Source of the DNA: an uncultured Eubacteriales bacterium
Lineage (GTDB): Bacteria; Bacillota; Clostridia; Christensenellales; Aristaeellaceae
Direction: 5' to 3'
NCBI GenBank assembly: GCA_902789795.1
Contig: CADAPM010000010.1
Location: forward strand, 1 to 55,438
DNA: 55,438 bases
The notes beneath the pieces were generated by a model, which saw only the letters and a program-made list of their open reading frames with translations, had not been told where the DNA came from and searched no databases. Within the stretch, counting starts at the first letter, position 1. Each line of letters begins with the position of its first letter. This document shows, one piece after another, positions 17,866 to 25,839 of the stretch. Position numbers and translations under genes: made by a program.

Positions 17866-20289
17866 ATGGCTGAACATGTCTACGCCTTTCGGGATGATAT
17901 TCCGGCGATCGATATTTGGAAACCTTCTTTGCCGCAGCCGTGGATCCATTATCTTTCCAACGGAGAGATGCACGCCTTCATCTCCCAGGCCGGCGGCGGA
18001 TTTACCTGGTGGCGGGACGCGATCGCCTGTCGGCTGAGCCGATACCGCATGCATCACCTGCCGGCTGACCGGCCGGGCTTTTACCTGTATGTAGCGGAAG
18101 AAGGCCAGCCCGCGTTCTGTCCGACTTACCAGCCGACCCGCACACCGCTGGACAGCTGGCAGTGCTCCTTTCAGCCGGGGATGGCCGTCTTCAGCTGCAA
18201 AAAAGAGGATCTTTCGGTCAGCCAGGAGCTCTATATTACGCCCGATGAAAACCTGCTGGTATGGGATGTGACGATCACCAACCACTCTCGCCAACTGCGT
18301 TCGCCTGATCTGACCGCCTATGTCGAGCTCTCCCAGCTGGACTGGATGAACGAGCAGCTCTACGGCTACTACTGGCGGCACATGCTGAAGACCTGGCAGA
18401 CGGATGACGGCTTGCTGTATTACCTGTATCAGCACCGGGGAGCGAATGAGTATCTCCCGGCGCCGCTGGTGTTCTTCGGTACCTCGGAAAAGGTGCACTC
18501 CTTCAGCACGGACAGGGCGGCCTTCATGGGCAATTACCGGGATGAAAGCGACCCCCAAGCCATTGAACGCCATGCCTGCGGAAATGAGACGATGCTCTCC
18601 GGAGAACCCTGCTTTGCCATTCAGGTACACAAAAGCATCCAGCCCGGCGAAGCGGTGCGCATCAGCTGGTTCCTCGGCGTTGCGAAGGAAGGGCTGACCT
18701 CTTTTCAGAACGCCGATCAGGAGGCGCGACGGATGGCTGCACTGGGAAAGGACCTGAACTGGCTCGATCAGCAGAGAAAAAAGCTGTCTTCGGGCTGGCT
18801 GCAGTATTTGGGTAAAGGCTGCTGCCGGCTGCCGGACGAGCAGCTACAGAGAATGATATCCATATGGGGACCGATCAACTGCATGACCACCGCCCGGTAT
18901 TCCCGCGCAGTCAATGTGGAAGCCCCGGGAATACGCGGGCTGGGCTTCCGCGATACGGCTCAGGACATGCTGCCCATGTGCCATCGTGCGCCGCAGATGG
19001 CCAGAATGATGCTCGCGCATCTGCTCTCCAAACAGTTCCCGACCGGGAACGCCGTACACCTGATCCCCCTGAATCCGCATGCGCTGCCGGATGCCAGAAC
19101 CAGGTGCGACAGCCATCTGTGGCTGCCGATCCTGCTGTATACATATCTGGCTGAGACCGGAGATTTCGAGTTCCTGAACGAAGAAGTGCCCTGCCTGTCG
19201 CCTCAGGATCATCTGAGCGCATGCGACCCGATGACTGTCTGGCAGCACATGATGGCTGCCGTCCGCTTCACCGAGACGCATATGGGAGCGCACGGCCTGC
19301 CGCTGACGCTGAAGGGAGACTGGAACGATATCATCGGCAAGTTTTCGGAAAAGGGAAAGGGAGAATCCGTTTTCGCGGCAATGCAGTACCTGGTCTGCCT
19401 AAAGCTGCTGAAAGAAGTTGCGGCATATCGCCATCTTCCAGAGGAGAAGCATCTTGCGCAGCTGGCGAACCGAATAAAATCGACTATTGAAAAGAACGCC
19501 TATAACGGCGCGTGGTGGTATCGCTGCTTTGACGATGCGGGATCCCCCATCGGCGGGCCCGACTCCGCCTACGGGAAGCTGTGGCTGAATCCCCAATCCT
19601 GGGCCGTCATCAGCGGTGTTGGCACCCGGGATCAGCAGCTTTCCGGAATGCGGCACGTGGATGCCGAGCTGAAGACGATGGTCGGGCTTCGGCTGATCTC
19701 ACCAGGCTTTGCCACCTATCCGGAGACGAACGATCCATTCACGGGCTATAATCCCGGCAATGGTGAGAATGGCGCTGTCTTCTGCCACGCCAACGCCTGG
19801 GCCGTCATCGCGCAGGCCCTTCTTGGCGATGGCGACCGGGCATGGGAGTATTACTCCCTGCTGGCCCCGCAGAAGGCGTTGGAGCGCGTGGGCCTGAACG
19901 TCTATAAAGCGGAACCCTACGCCTGGGCCAGCAATATCGTGGGGCCGGACAATCCCAAGCACGGCTGGGCCAATGTGACGCATATCACCGGTACGGCAGC
20001 CTGGATGGAAATGGCGGCTTATCATTACCTGCTGGGCATCAGACCCAACCTCAATGGTCTGCAGATCACGCCGGTCATGCCACGTCAATGGCGGCATATG
20101 GAAGTCAACTACGATTATCGCGGGACGATGATCCGAATGTATGTGGAGAACCCGGATGCCCTTTCCAGTGGCGTGAAAAAAGTGACAATCGACGGCATTG
20201 AAGCGGCAGGCGGCTTTGTTGACTGGAACACATTGCATGGAAAGCAGGAAGTGCGTATCGACGTGCTCCTTGGCGATAAGGACGCCTGA
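17866..20289 (+). CDS. GH94-type glycoside phosphorylase
   Basis: This 807-residue enzyme is related to cellobiose and chitobiose phosphorylases. An N-terminal beta-sandwich (ISQAGGGFTWWRD, GH94 substrate-binding motif) is followed by an (alpha/alpha)6 barrel with LTLKGDWNDIIGKF; the Asp in DWND (about Asp485) is the expected general acid. GKGESVFAAMQYL and the late NPGNGENGAVFCHANAW are also family-typical. It should phosphorolyse a beta-linked disaccharide to a sugar-1-phosphate without using ATP. No signal peptide is present, so it acts in the cytoplasm on importer products. The exact disaccharide is not inferable. GGGAGG precedes ATG 17866. Confidence 0.9.
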   Translation: MAEHVYAFRDDIPAIDIWKPSLPQPWIHYLSNGEMHAFISQAGGGFTWWRDAIACRLSRYRMHHLPADRPGFYLYVAEEGQPAFCPTYQPTRTPLDSWQCSFQPGMAVFSCKKEDLSVSQELYITPDENLLVWDVTITNHSRQLRSPDLTAYVELSQLDWMNEQLYGYYWRHMLKTWQTDDGLLYYLYQHRGANEYLPAPLVFFGTSEKVHSFSTDRAAFMGNYRDESDPQAIERHACGNETMLSGEPCFAIQVHKSIQPGEAVRISWFLGVAKEGLTSFQNADQEARRMAALGKDLNWLDQQRKKLSSGWLQYLGKGCCRLPDEQLQRMISIWGPINCMTTARYSRAVNVEAPGIRGLGFRDTAQDMLPMCHRAPQMARMMLAHLLSKQFPTGNAVHLIPLNPHALPDARTRCDSHLWLPILLYTYLAETGDFEFLNEEVPCLSPQDHLSACDPMTVWQHMMAAVRFTETHMGAHGLPLTLKGDWNDIIGKFSEKGKGESVFAAMQYLVCLKLLKEVAAYRHLPEEKHLAQLANRIKSTIEKNAYNGAWWYRCFDDAGSPIGGPDSAYGKLWLNPQSWAVISGVGTRDQQLSGMRHVDAELKTMVGLRLISPGFATYPETNDPFTGYNPGNGENGAVFCHANAWAVIAQALLGDGDRAWEYYSLLAPQKALERVGLNVYKAEPYAWASNIVGPDNPKHGWANVTHITGTAAWMEMAAYHYLLGIRPNLNGLQITPVMPRQWRHMEVNYDYRGTMIRMYVENPDALSSGVKKVTIDGIEAAGGFVDWNTLHGKQEVRIDVLLGDKDA

Positions 20290-20305
20290 TCAAGGAGGAA
20301 AAACG

Positions 20306-21031
20306 ATGTTGAACCAAATCAAGATCATAGCGTTTGACCTGGACGGCACGCTGACACAGCACAAATCCAAGCTCGGCGAAGAAAACCGGCATATACTGGA
20401 TCAGCTGGGTCAGCGATACAAGCTGCTCATGGTCGGCGCAGGGACGTGTCAGCGGATATGGGATCAGATGGACCATTATCCCATTGACATCATCGGAAGC
20501 TACGGCATGCAGTTCGCAGCCTATGATACAGAGCGGCAAACCCTGGCCCTGCAATGGGACGAGCGCGCCCCAGTAGATCGTGAGGAAGTGCTGCGGCGGG
20601 CTGGAAGGATCAGAGAACGATTTGGTCTGTATGACTACACCGGCGACACGCTGGAGTTTCATCCTACAGGCGCGCTGACCTTCCCCGTGCTGGGCACCAA
20701 AGCTGCCTTGGCCGATAAACTGGCTTACGATCCGGACCGCAGCAAGCGCAGACTCATGTATCCATTCGTCAAAGCACAGTTCCATGACTATAACGTCATG
20801 ATCGGCGGCTCGTCTTCTTTCGACATTGTTCCCGGCAAGTACGGAAAGCTGAACGCGATCCGTCGGTATCTTACAGAAAACAGCTTGAATGAACAGGAGA
20901 TCGTGTACTGCGGAGATGATTACTGCGAGGGCGGCAACGATCATGACGTGTATGCCAGCGGCATCCCGTTCGTGAAAGTTGATCACTACGATCGCTTGGG
21001 TGACATCTTGAGAGAAAATGAGGTGCTATGA
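20306..21031 (+). CDS. HAD-superfamily hydrolase, Cof/phosphomannomutase-like
   Basis: This 241-residue HAD enzyme has motif I FDLDGTLT with nucleophile Asp12, a Lys in the SKRRLMYPF region, and motif IV YCGDDYCEGGNDHDV. The type II cap and the GGSSSFDI segment resemble eukaryotic-type phosphomannomutase or sugar-phosphate phosphatases. It starts 16 bases after the GH94 gene with a perfect AAGGAGG, so it is the last gene of the catabolic operon. A role on the sugar-1-phosphate made by GH94 is possible but unproven. Confidence 0.85.
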   Translation: MLNQIKIIAFDLDGTLTQHKSKLGEENRHILDQLGQRYKLLMVGAGTCQRIWDQMDHYPIDIIGSYGMQFAAYDTERQTLALQWDERAPVDREEVLRRAGRIRERFGLYDYTGDTLEFHPTGALTFPVLGTKAALADKLAYDPDRSKRRLMYPFVKAQFHDYNVMIGGSSSFDIVPGKYGKLNAIRRYLTENSLNEQEIVYCGDDYCEGGNDHDVYASGIPFVKVDHYDRLGDILRENEVL

Positions 21032-21407
21032 AAGCGCAAAAGCCCAAGGATTTGATATAGATCTTGCAAGCAACGTGGTTAGCTGTCGCTCCACCAGGGG
21101 AACGGGTACGGTTCTTGTTAGCGAGTATTCAAAGGCGTGAAACTTCAATTCATACTGTCGATTCTGAAACATCATCCATCCGGTACGCTGATTATCTGGC
21201 TAACAAAGTCCACTTTAGCACGGTAAAGCGCAACAGATTGCAACCGGTTAATCCTTGTCTCCACAGTGTTTTCGTTAGTGGGATCTGCAGCATCCTTGGG
21301 ATATGATCACCGCACAGGGCAAATGATGAAAGGGAACTGAATACATCTGTTCTGATACGGCCTGATCAGCAACGTGGCCGCACATATCATGGCTTACATG
21401 CGCAGCC

Positions 21408-21450
21408 ATGCCAAAGAAAGAAAGTCCGTTTCTTTCTTTCTGCGCGGCAT
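21408..21450. repeat. Hairpin, left outer arm of nested inverted repeat
   Basis: ATGCC-AAAGAAAGAAA (21408-21423), loop GTCCG, TTTCTTTCTTT (21429-21439), 6-base bulge, GGCAT (21446-21450). An inverted, diverged copy is at about 22125-22166 with loop CGAAC (GTTCG on the other strand). Similarity continues outward into ATTTCTTTCTTTAGATG near 21470, matched on the other strand near 22095. Confidence 0.75.
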
Positions 21451-21598
21451 AGCTCTGTACAGTGTCATTTCTTTCTTTAGATGTAAGCGTACTTGCGTTT
21501 CTCCGGTGCATTTCGCGTTTGCAGACTTTGCCGTTGCCCCGTCGGGCAGCGACAAAGCCTGCGCTTCGATATGTCCGATGTGCTCCTTACGCCCACCC

Positions 21599-21655
21599 TG
21601 ATGTAATCCATGAATCGCCCTCGGCTCCTTACGCCCTTTTTATGGGGCGGGAGCC
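21599..21655. repeat. Left inner arm of nested inverted repeat
   Basis: TGATGTAATCCA (21599-21610) is a perfect inverted match of TGGATTACATCA at 22005-22016. Further in, CGCCCTTTTTATGGGGCGGGAG (21630-21652 region) is inversely repeated, with few changes, at 21959-21983. The arm also folds on itself (GGCTCC with GGAGCC). Confidence 0.75.
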
Positions 21656-21781
21656 AAGGGCTGCGAGCTAGGCCTGACGTCAGCGTGTGTGCAACCCCAA
21701 GCTCCAATGAACGGTTCGTGTGCGGTCATATAAAGCCGCCGAAGAGCGAAGCGTGCGTCATCCCGATCAGTAACAGCCAAC

Positions 21782-21838
21782 CGATACGCTGCCTGCTTCC
21801 CGTCGCCTGGACGGTGACGGGAAACAGACAGCGTATCG
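21782..21838. repeat. Central hairpin of nested inverted repeat
   Basis: CGATACGCTG (21782-21791) pairs with CAGCGTATCG (21829-21838). Inside it TTCCCGTC (21797-21804) pairs with GACGGGAA (21816-21823), separated by a 5x5 internal loop. Its centre coincides with the centre of the arms at 21599/22016. Confidence 0.8.
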
Positions 21839-21848
21839 TATACTGTAA

Positions 21849-21879
21849 AGCCGCGGGGCTGGTTAAAAGCCCCGCGGCT
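21849..21879. repeat. GC-rich perfect hairpin
   Basis: AGCCGCGGGGCT (21849-21860) pairs perfectly with AGCCCCGCGGCT (21868-21879) over a 7-base loop. No T-run follows on either strand, so a simple terminator is unlikely. It is a strong structural element in the gene-free region. Confidence 0.8.
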
Positions 21880-21956
21880 ATACATATGTACGGAGAAACG
21901 TACGAATAAGTGATCAGCAACATCATTGCTCAGTACAGGCCCATGCTCGGAGCCCC

Positions 21957-22016
21957 TGTCTCCTGCCCCCATAAAAAGGGGCAGAGAGAGACGGGGGCGT
22001 GGCTTGGATTACATCA
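21957..22016. repeat. Right inner arm of nested inverted repeat
   Basis: Counterpart of 21599-21655: CTCCTGCCCCCATAAAAAGG near 21959-21978, then TGGATTACATCA at 22005-22016. The arm itself forms a hairpin (GCCCC, CATAAAAA, GGGGC). Confidence 0.75.
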
Positions 22017-22124
22017 GAGAATCTGAAACGCAGTAGGGGAGATCTTCGGAGAAACCGCTGTTTAGCTTAGATTCTTTGATGCGGCCTACAGCTAAAGAAA
22101 GAAAAAGGTGCTGATCGTTTCATG

Positions 22125-22166
22125 CCTGAAGGGAAAAGAAAGAAACGAACTTTCTTTCTTTTAGGC
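22125..22166. repeat. Hairpin, right outer arm of nested inverted repeat
   Basis: GCCT, 6-base bulge, AAAAGAAAGAAA (22134-22145), loop CGAAC, TTTCTTTCTTTT (22151-22162), AGGC. Read on the - strand it matches the hairpin at 21408-21450 in order, including the bulge on the same side. That makes it an inverted copy rather than a chance AT-rich stem. Confidence 0.75.
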
Positions 22167-22192
22167 TTGCCTGCTGGGAGCTCGCATATCCG

Positions 22193-22219
22193 GCTTATAT
22201 AGAAAAGTGGGGTATTAAG
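22193..22219. repeat. 27-nt direct repeat, copy 1 (at the 3' end of helicase-like gene)
   Basis: GCTTATATAGAAAAGTGGGG continues to TATTAAG. It matches the copy at 24562-24588 at 25 of 27 positions in the same orientation. It overlaps the stop codon of the gene lying between the copies. Confidence 0.85.
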
Positions 22220-24536
22220 CTCTGAAAGGTTTACAATAGGTTCTTGATCCTGGTGCGATGCGATAATAATCAAACAGCTCTTTGAGGCAGGTGTTGTTTT
22301 CCTTTGCCTTGTCAAATTGGCCTTGTGTCAGGTCCTTGTCTCGCAGAAGCTGATCGATGGTAAATTCTGTGCCTGGCGTCAGGTTATCTACGTAATCCAG
22401 AATCAGCTGTGGAACCGTTTTCTTCGAACTGCTCCTTGTCCTGAGCTTTGCCAGCCCGATCTCAAATGGTTCAGGCAATTCTTCGATTCGGGCATCCACG
22501 TATCGCTCTTTGGCAATTTCAATCATCTTGGCATTTCTCTCGGCTGAGGTGAATACGTAGTATGTGTAAGGCTCGACGCTGGTTGGATTGCGAATCGTCC
22601 CTCTGAACAGGTTCTGCTCAGTATCGGCCACCAGGTCTTGGGCTTTTCTGCTCTCGAATTGGTTGTGCGCGGCACAGAATACGCTGATTTCATGGGAACT
22701 CTCTTCATAACTCATGGATCTCAGACGTTCAAGAAGTTCGGGATGATAGGATAATGCCATGGCAATGTAATACATCGGGGGCTTCAGGAACAGACCGACC
22801 TGGGCAATGCAGTTACGGTCGTTCAGGTCGTTTCGCCCCTTGATATTTCCGAAGTGCTCGATCCTGCCCGCATGATCCGCCAGATCACATGTCCCATCCA
22901 GCTGAGGATCTACAAACATATCTTCGGCGAACTGATATGTGAAGATCGGGATATTTTTGCTGTACAGATTGTCACGGTTAAGATACTCGATGATCGCGGC
23001 CATCTCTTCAGGAGCACGGTCCCCCTTCAAGCGGGCCCTGCTCGTAGAAACGTCGACGAATTTTAAATGCAAATTATTTAGTGAGCGGCGGTATTCATTG
23101 CCCAGCTGCTGATCAACGAAAAAATAACGCCGGTCATACATAGGGGATGCATCCGCTGTTCCATCCAGAACGACAGCGTGGGCATTGATATCGGTCAGCT
23201 TTGCCGTGTTGTCAAGTACGATGCCCAAAGCGCTGTTGCGTATACCGTTCTTCTTCTTCATCGAAGTAAACAGTGCGCCACATGTCATGGCTTTGTATAC
23301 CGCTCTGATGATGCTGTAACAGTTTTTGTCCTTGAAGAAGCAGAGCTCCCGTTTGTTACTGTCAACGAACCTGAAGAAGCGGCCATCATCGTCTGTCAGT
23401 GTTTGCTGGATCGGGGAAATATATGTATATACACATGGAACATCGCTGGGGGTCTGAGTGAGGTGGGACAGGTCGGCTTCAAATGTACGCATCAAGTTTT
23501 TGAGCTTTGCTACAACCTTTTCCCATTGACCGATGCACCAGGTTTTCTCAAGCTTGTCAGCACTGTCCTTTATCCCATCTGAAAGAGCCGAGTCTACATC
23601 ATTGAGGCTGGTGCTCGTGATGGCAACATATTCTTTAATGGGCGGTTCCTCGTCGAAGATGACCAGACCGCGCTGGCCGTGAGACCATGTCAAAAATTCC
23701 TCGTTGATCTCTTCGACCGAGCAGCTGAAATATCTTTGGGCCGTCATCAGTAATACCGGGCGGGTGTATTTCTGCATTTCGGCCTCGCGTTTTGTATCAG
23801 CGGTCATCATGCATGTTTTTGTGTCCTTGTGTTCTGCGATGTATTTGGACAGAAGCCCATAGTAACCTTTTTCGGGTTCAAGATACTCTTCCAGGCGCTT
23901 AATTCGGTCGGTCACTATTAAAATGCCATAATGATTGCTTTTGTTGAGCATCTCTTCGGGATCCCCATGCAGAGATTTCAGCCAATCAGGCGTTTCTTCC
24001 TGTGCAATGGCGGCTTCGAGTTCTGAGTATAGAAGATCATCATCGATGGCATGATCAATGATGTAGCTGATAGCTGTGCTCTTCCCGGCACCACACATCA
24101 ACGGGAGCACATCGACCTTTTTACTGCACTCGTTGGGGATGAAAGGGTTTGTATCTGGCAGGAAGTCATCAGTTTGCTCTGCTGCAACTTTTTCAGGTTC
24201 TTCGGTGGGTTCATCTTCTTCCTGCATGATCATTTCTGGAGGCTTTTCGGCCATCTTCATGATCTCATATGCAATCCTGAGGATCGTATTATAGCCCCAG
24301 CGCAGTTGAAGCTGTACCCCGTCGCTTTGTTTTGCGACCTGTTCTGCGTCAGCTTCCAATTCAGCTGCTCTTTTCAGCAGCACCCCAAGGAACTGTTTGT
24401 ACAGTACCGGGTTGCTGTGCGTGTACTCTCTCAGGTAATCATATGGCAGGGAGGTATTTTCGAAGTCTTCACGCTTATATACTTGCAATCCCTTTTCAAA
24501 CTCCTCAAAGGTGATGGCTGTTGTTTCTTCAGGCAT
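22215..24536 (-). CDS. P-loop NTPase, helicase-like mobile-element protein
   Basis: This 773-residue cytoplasmic protein has a Walker A motif GAGKST at 149-154 and a DEAD-like Walker B IFDEEP at about 293-298. Later segments (VVLDGTADASP, and GRNDLNDRNCIAQVG near 590) are placed like superfamily 2 helicase motifs. An acidic linker (100-125) and a C-terminal basic region with a possible winged helix (PGTEFTIDQLLRDKDLTQGQFDK) suggest DNA binding. No precise family is recognised; the best reading is a DEAD-like replication or transfer helicase of plasmid or integrative-element origin. It stands alone, between two 27-nt direct repeats, and by eye is less GC-rich than the genes to its right. AGGAGG precedes the ATG. 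Confidence 0.7.
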   Translation of the reverse strand: MPEETTAITFEEFEKGLQVYKREDFENTSLPYDYLREYTHSNPVLYKQFLGVLLKRAAELEADAEQVAKQSDGVQLQLRWGYNTILRIAYEIMKMAEKPPEMIMQEEDEPTEEPEKVAAEQTDDFLPDTNPFIPNECSKKVDVLPLMCGAGKSTAISYIIDHAIDDDLLYSELEAAIAQEETPDWLKSLHGDPEEMLNKSNHYGILIVTDRIKRLEEYLEPEKGYYGLLSKYIAEHKDTKTCMMTADTKREAEMQKYTRPVLLMTAQRYFSCSVEEINEEFLTWSHGQRGLVIFDEEPPIKEYVAITSTSLNDVDSALSDGIKDSADKLEKTWCIGQWEKVVAKLKNLMRTFEADLSHLTQTPSDVPCVYTYISPIQQTLTDDDGRFFRFVDSNKRELCFFKDKNCYSIIRAVYKAMTCGALFTSMKKKNGIRNSALGIVLDNTAKLTDINAHAVVLDGTADASPMYDRRYFFVDQQLGNEYRRSLNNLHLKFVDVSTSRARLKGDRAPEEMAAIIEYLNRDNLYSKNIPIFTYQFAEDMFVDPQLDGTCDLADHAGRIEHFGNIKGRNDLNDRNCIAQVGLFLKPPMYYIAMALSYHPELLERLRSMSYEESSHEISVFCAAHNQFESRKAQDLVADTEQNLFRGTIRNPTSVEPYTYYVFTSAERNAKMIEIAKERYVDARIEELPEPFEIGLAKLRTRSSSKKTVPQLILDYVDNLTPGTEFTIDQLLRDKDLTQGQFDKAKENNTCLKELFDYYRIAPGSRTYCKPFRA

Positions 24537-24561
24537 AAGGCCTCCTGTTCTGCGGCATCGC

Positions 24562-24588
24562 GCTTATATGGAAAAGTGGGGTATCAAG
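24562..24588. repeat. 27-nt direct repeat, copy 2 (in the 5' leader of helicase-like gene)
   Basis: GCTTATATGGAAAAGTGGGG continues to TATCAAG, 25/27 identical to 22193-22219. It lies between the probable promoter and the start codon of the - strand gene. Here it could act as an operator or iteron-like protein-binding site. Confidence 0.85.
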
Positions 24589-24704
24589 TCACCTTGCCAG
24601 GACAATCATAGCATAAAGCAAGGGGCTTCAAATTAACTCATATTTTATCGCAGATCGGAAATCAAATCAACTGGTAATGTGATTTGGCAAATTGGGGCCA
24701 AGAA

Positions 24705-24738
24705 AAAGAACTATTTTCTGATGCGAAAATAGTTCTTT
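24705..24738. terminator. Perfect 14-bp hairpin upstream of helicase-like gene
   Basis: AAAGAACTATTTTC (24705-24718) pairs with GAAAATAGTTCTTT (24725-24738), loop of six bases. No clear T-run follows on either strand, so it may be a weak bidirectional terminator or a protein site. It lies between the mobile gene and the tRNA remnant. Confidence 0.6.
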
Positions 24739-24764
24739 GCGGGTTTCTGTTTTACTACCATTTT

Positions 24765-24777
24765 ACCGACACGGTTT
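24765..24777. repeat. 13-nt direct repeat, possible attachment core, copy 1
   Basis: ACCGACACGGTTT is repeated exactly at 24844-24856, where it forms part of the tRNA-Leu variable/T-arm. This is the pattern left by tRNA-targeted integration. Confidence 0.55.
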
Positions 24778-24822
24778 TATGATCAAAGCGAGAAACGATC
24801 GACGTTTTCTCCTTCCTTTTTT

Positions 24823-24903
24823 GTTAAAAACAACGCGACTTGAACCGACACGGTTTCCCGCCGCATTTTGAGTGCGGTGCGTCTGCCATTCCGCCATGCC
24901 GCC
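24823..24903 (-). tRNA. tRNA-Leu(CAA)-like sequence with destroyed 3' end
   Basis: On the - strand a tRNA-Leu reads from 24903: acceptor GGCGGCA, TG, a D-arm GCGGAATGGCAGACGC, an anticodon stem-loop CCGCA-CTCAAAA-TGCGG (anticodon CAA), a variable arm CGGGAAACCG and a T-loop GGTTCAAGTC. After that the T-stem (GTCGG against CGCGT) and the 3' acceptor (TGTTTTT against the expected TGCCGCC) no longer pair. The 5' three quarters are canonical; the 3' quarter has been replaced, probably by element integration. It is unlikely to give a functional tRNA. Confidence 0.65.
24844..24856. repeat. 13-nt direct repeat, possible attachment core, copy 2 (inside tRNA-Leu)
   Basis: ACCGACACGGTTT, identical to 24765-24777, spans the variable arm and 5' T-stem of the tRNA-Leu remnant. 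Confidence 0.55.
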
Positions 24904-25069
24904 ATTAATGGGCATTATAACATAAGGGATTTCGTTTGGCAATCAGAATTTTTGCTGCCAACGGCGGCGGAGCGACGCAACTATTCCATTTTCATCTTCT
25001 GCCTTCGGCGGAGGGCGGCTCGATCAGGCCCGCGGGCAAACACATCCGCACCGTGTCCGATCCTGTTTT

Positions 25070-25834
25070 TTACAGCAGAATGACCCAAAGGATCTTCCAG
25101 ACGATATGCGCACCGGCGTGGGCGATCACGGCGTACTGAATGCCATACCTGCGATAGAGGGCTCCGAAGACCAGTCCGGCAACGCCGTTCAGGAGAAAGC
25201 ACCGGAGCACGAGCATCGGCGTCAATTCGCCAAACATCTGCAGCGTCGACGGCAGATGGCTCGCCGCAAAGAGCACCGCGGCGATGACGTTGGCCGCAAT
25301 GATGACGCCCGTGGGGGGAGCCGCTTCCCTGCGGCAGAAAACCTTCCATCCGATCAGGGCGATGAGCGACATGAGAAACAGTCGCAGCAGGATCTCTTCG
25401 ATCACGCCGCCGTAGAGCACCGAGGCCATCCAGTAGGCAAACGTGGGCTTTGACTGATATATGGCCGCGACCTGCGGGATATGGTTCCTGTAATAAAAGA
25501 GGTCCGCGCACAGGACAAGGCCGGTCAGCAGCGTCAGCCCGAGGGTCACGAGCAGCGGCCTTTTTTCAAGCCTCAGCGGCCTCATGAGGCCGATCTTTTC
25601 GGAAAGGATATAGCCGAAAAAGCCGGTGACCAGCGCATACATCAGGGTCTGCAGGGCGGTGCTCAGATAAAACAGGTTCCGGTCGTCCCCGATCTGCGCC
25701 TGGATCTGATCTTTCACATCCTCCGTCAGCTCCGCCCAGCTGTAGACCCCCGTGAAGTACCCGGCCACGATCGCGATGGGCGCCAGTGCCAGGGCGAACT
25801 GCAGCGGCTTTTTGAATCTGTTCAGGAGCTTCGT
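25070..25834 (-). CDS. CPBP (CAAX-type) intramembrane metalloprotease
   Basis: This 254-residue polytopic membrane protein has about seven helices and the Abi/CPBP motifs: EE...R in GVIEEILLRLF, the conserved His in FAASHLPS, and HAGAHIVW in the last helix. Such proteases act within the membrane, for example in peptide maturation or immunity, but the substrate is unknown. The start at 25834 follows GGAGGCGATTA. It lies five bases after the MerR-like gene, so the two are co-transcribed and the regulator probably controls it. Confidence 0.88.
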   Translation of the reverse strand, partial: TKLLNRFKKPLQFALALAPIAIVAGYFTGVYSWAELTEDVKDQIQAQIGDDRNLFYLSTALQTLMYALVTGFFGYILSEKIGLMRPLRLEKRPLLVTLGLTLLTGLVLCADLFYYRNHIPQVAAIYQSKPTFAYWMASVLYGGVIEEILLRLFLMSLIALIGWKVFCRREAAPPTGVIIAANVIAAVLFAASHLPSTLQMFGELTPMLVLRCFLLNGVAGLVFGALYRRYGIQYAVIAHAGAHIVWKILWVILL

Positions 25835-25839
25835 CATTT

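Larger units (their letters stand above)
21032..22214. other. 1.2-kb gene-free region with nested inverted repeats
   Basis: No convincing gene is present; the small open frames lack ribosome sites and recognisable sequence. The stretch is instead rich in hairpins and inverted repeats arranged around a centre near 21.8 kb, listed separately. It lies between the sugar operon and a helicase-like gene on the opposite strand. Possible natures are a replication or transfer origin of a mobile element, a pair of inverted non-coding RNA or MITE-like copies, or a recombination remnant. The sequence alone does not decide. Confidence 0.6.

Noticed and set aside
21640-21760. Possible group II intron fragment (ACGGTTCGTGTGCGG resembles domain V)
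   Set aside because: The matching 3' half of a domain V stem and a GUGYG start are not seen and no reverse transcriptase is encoded nearby, so the likeness is too short.
21064-21909. Several 60-110-codon frames in the gene-free region
   Set aside because: None has a ribosome site or recognisable sequence, and they lie across hairpins and inverted repeats.
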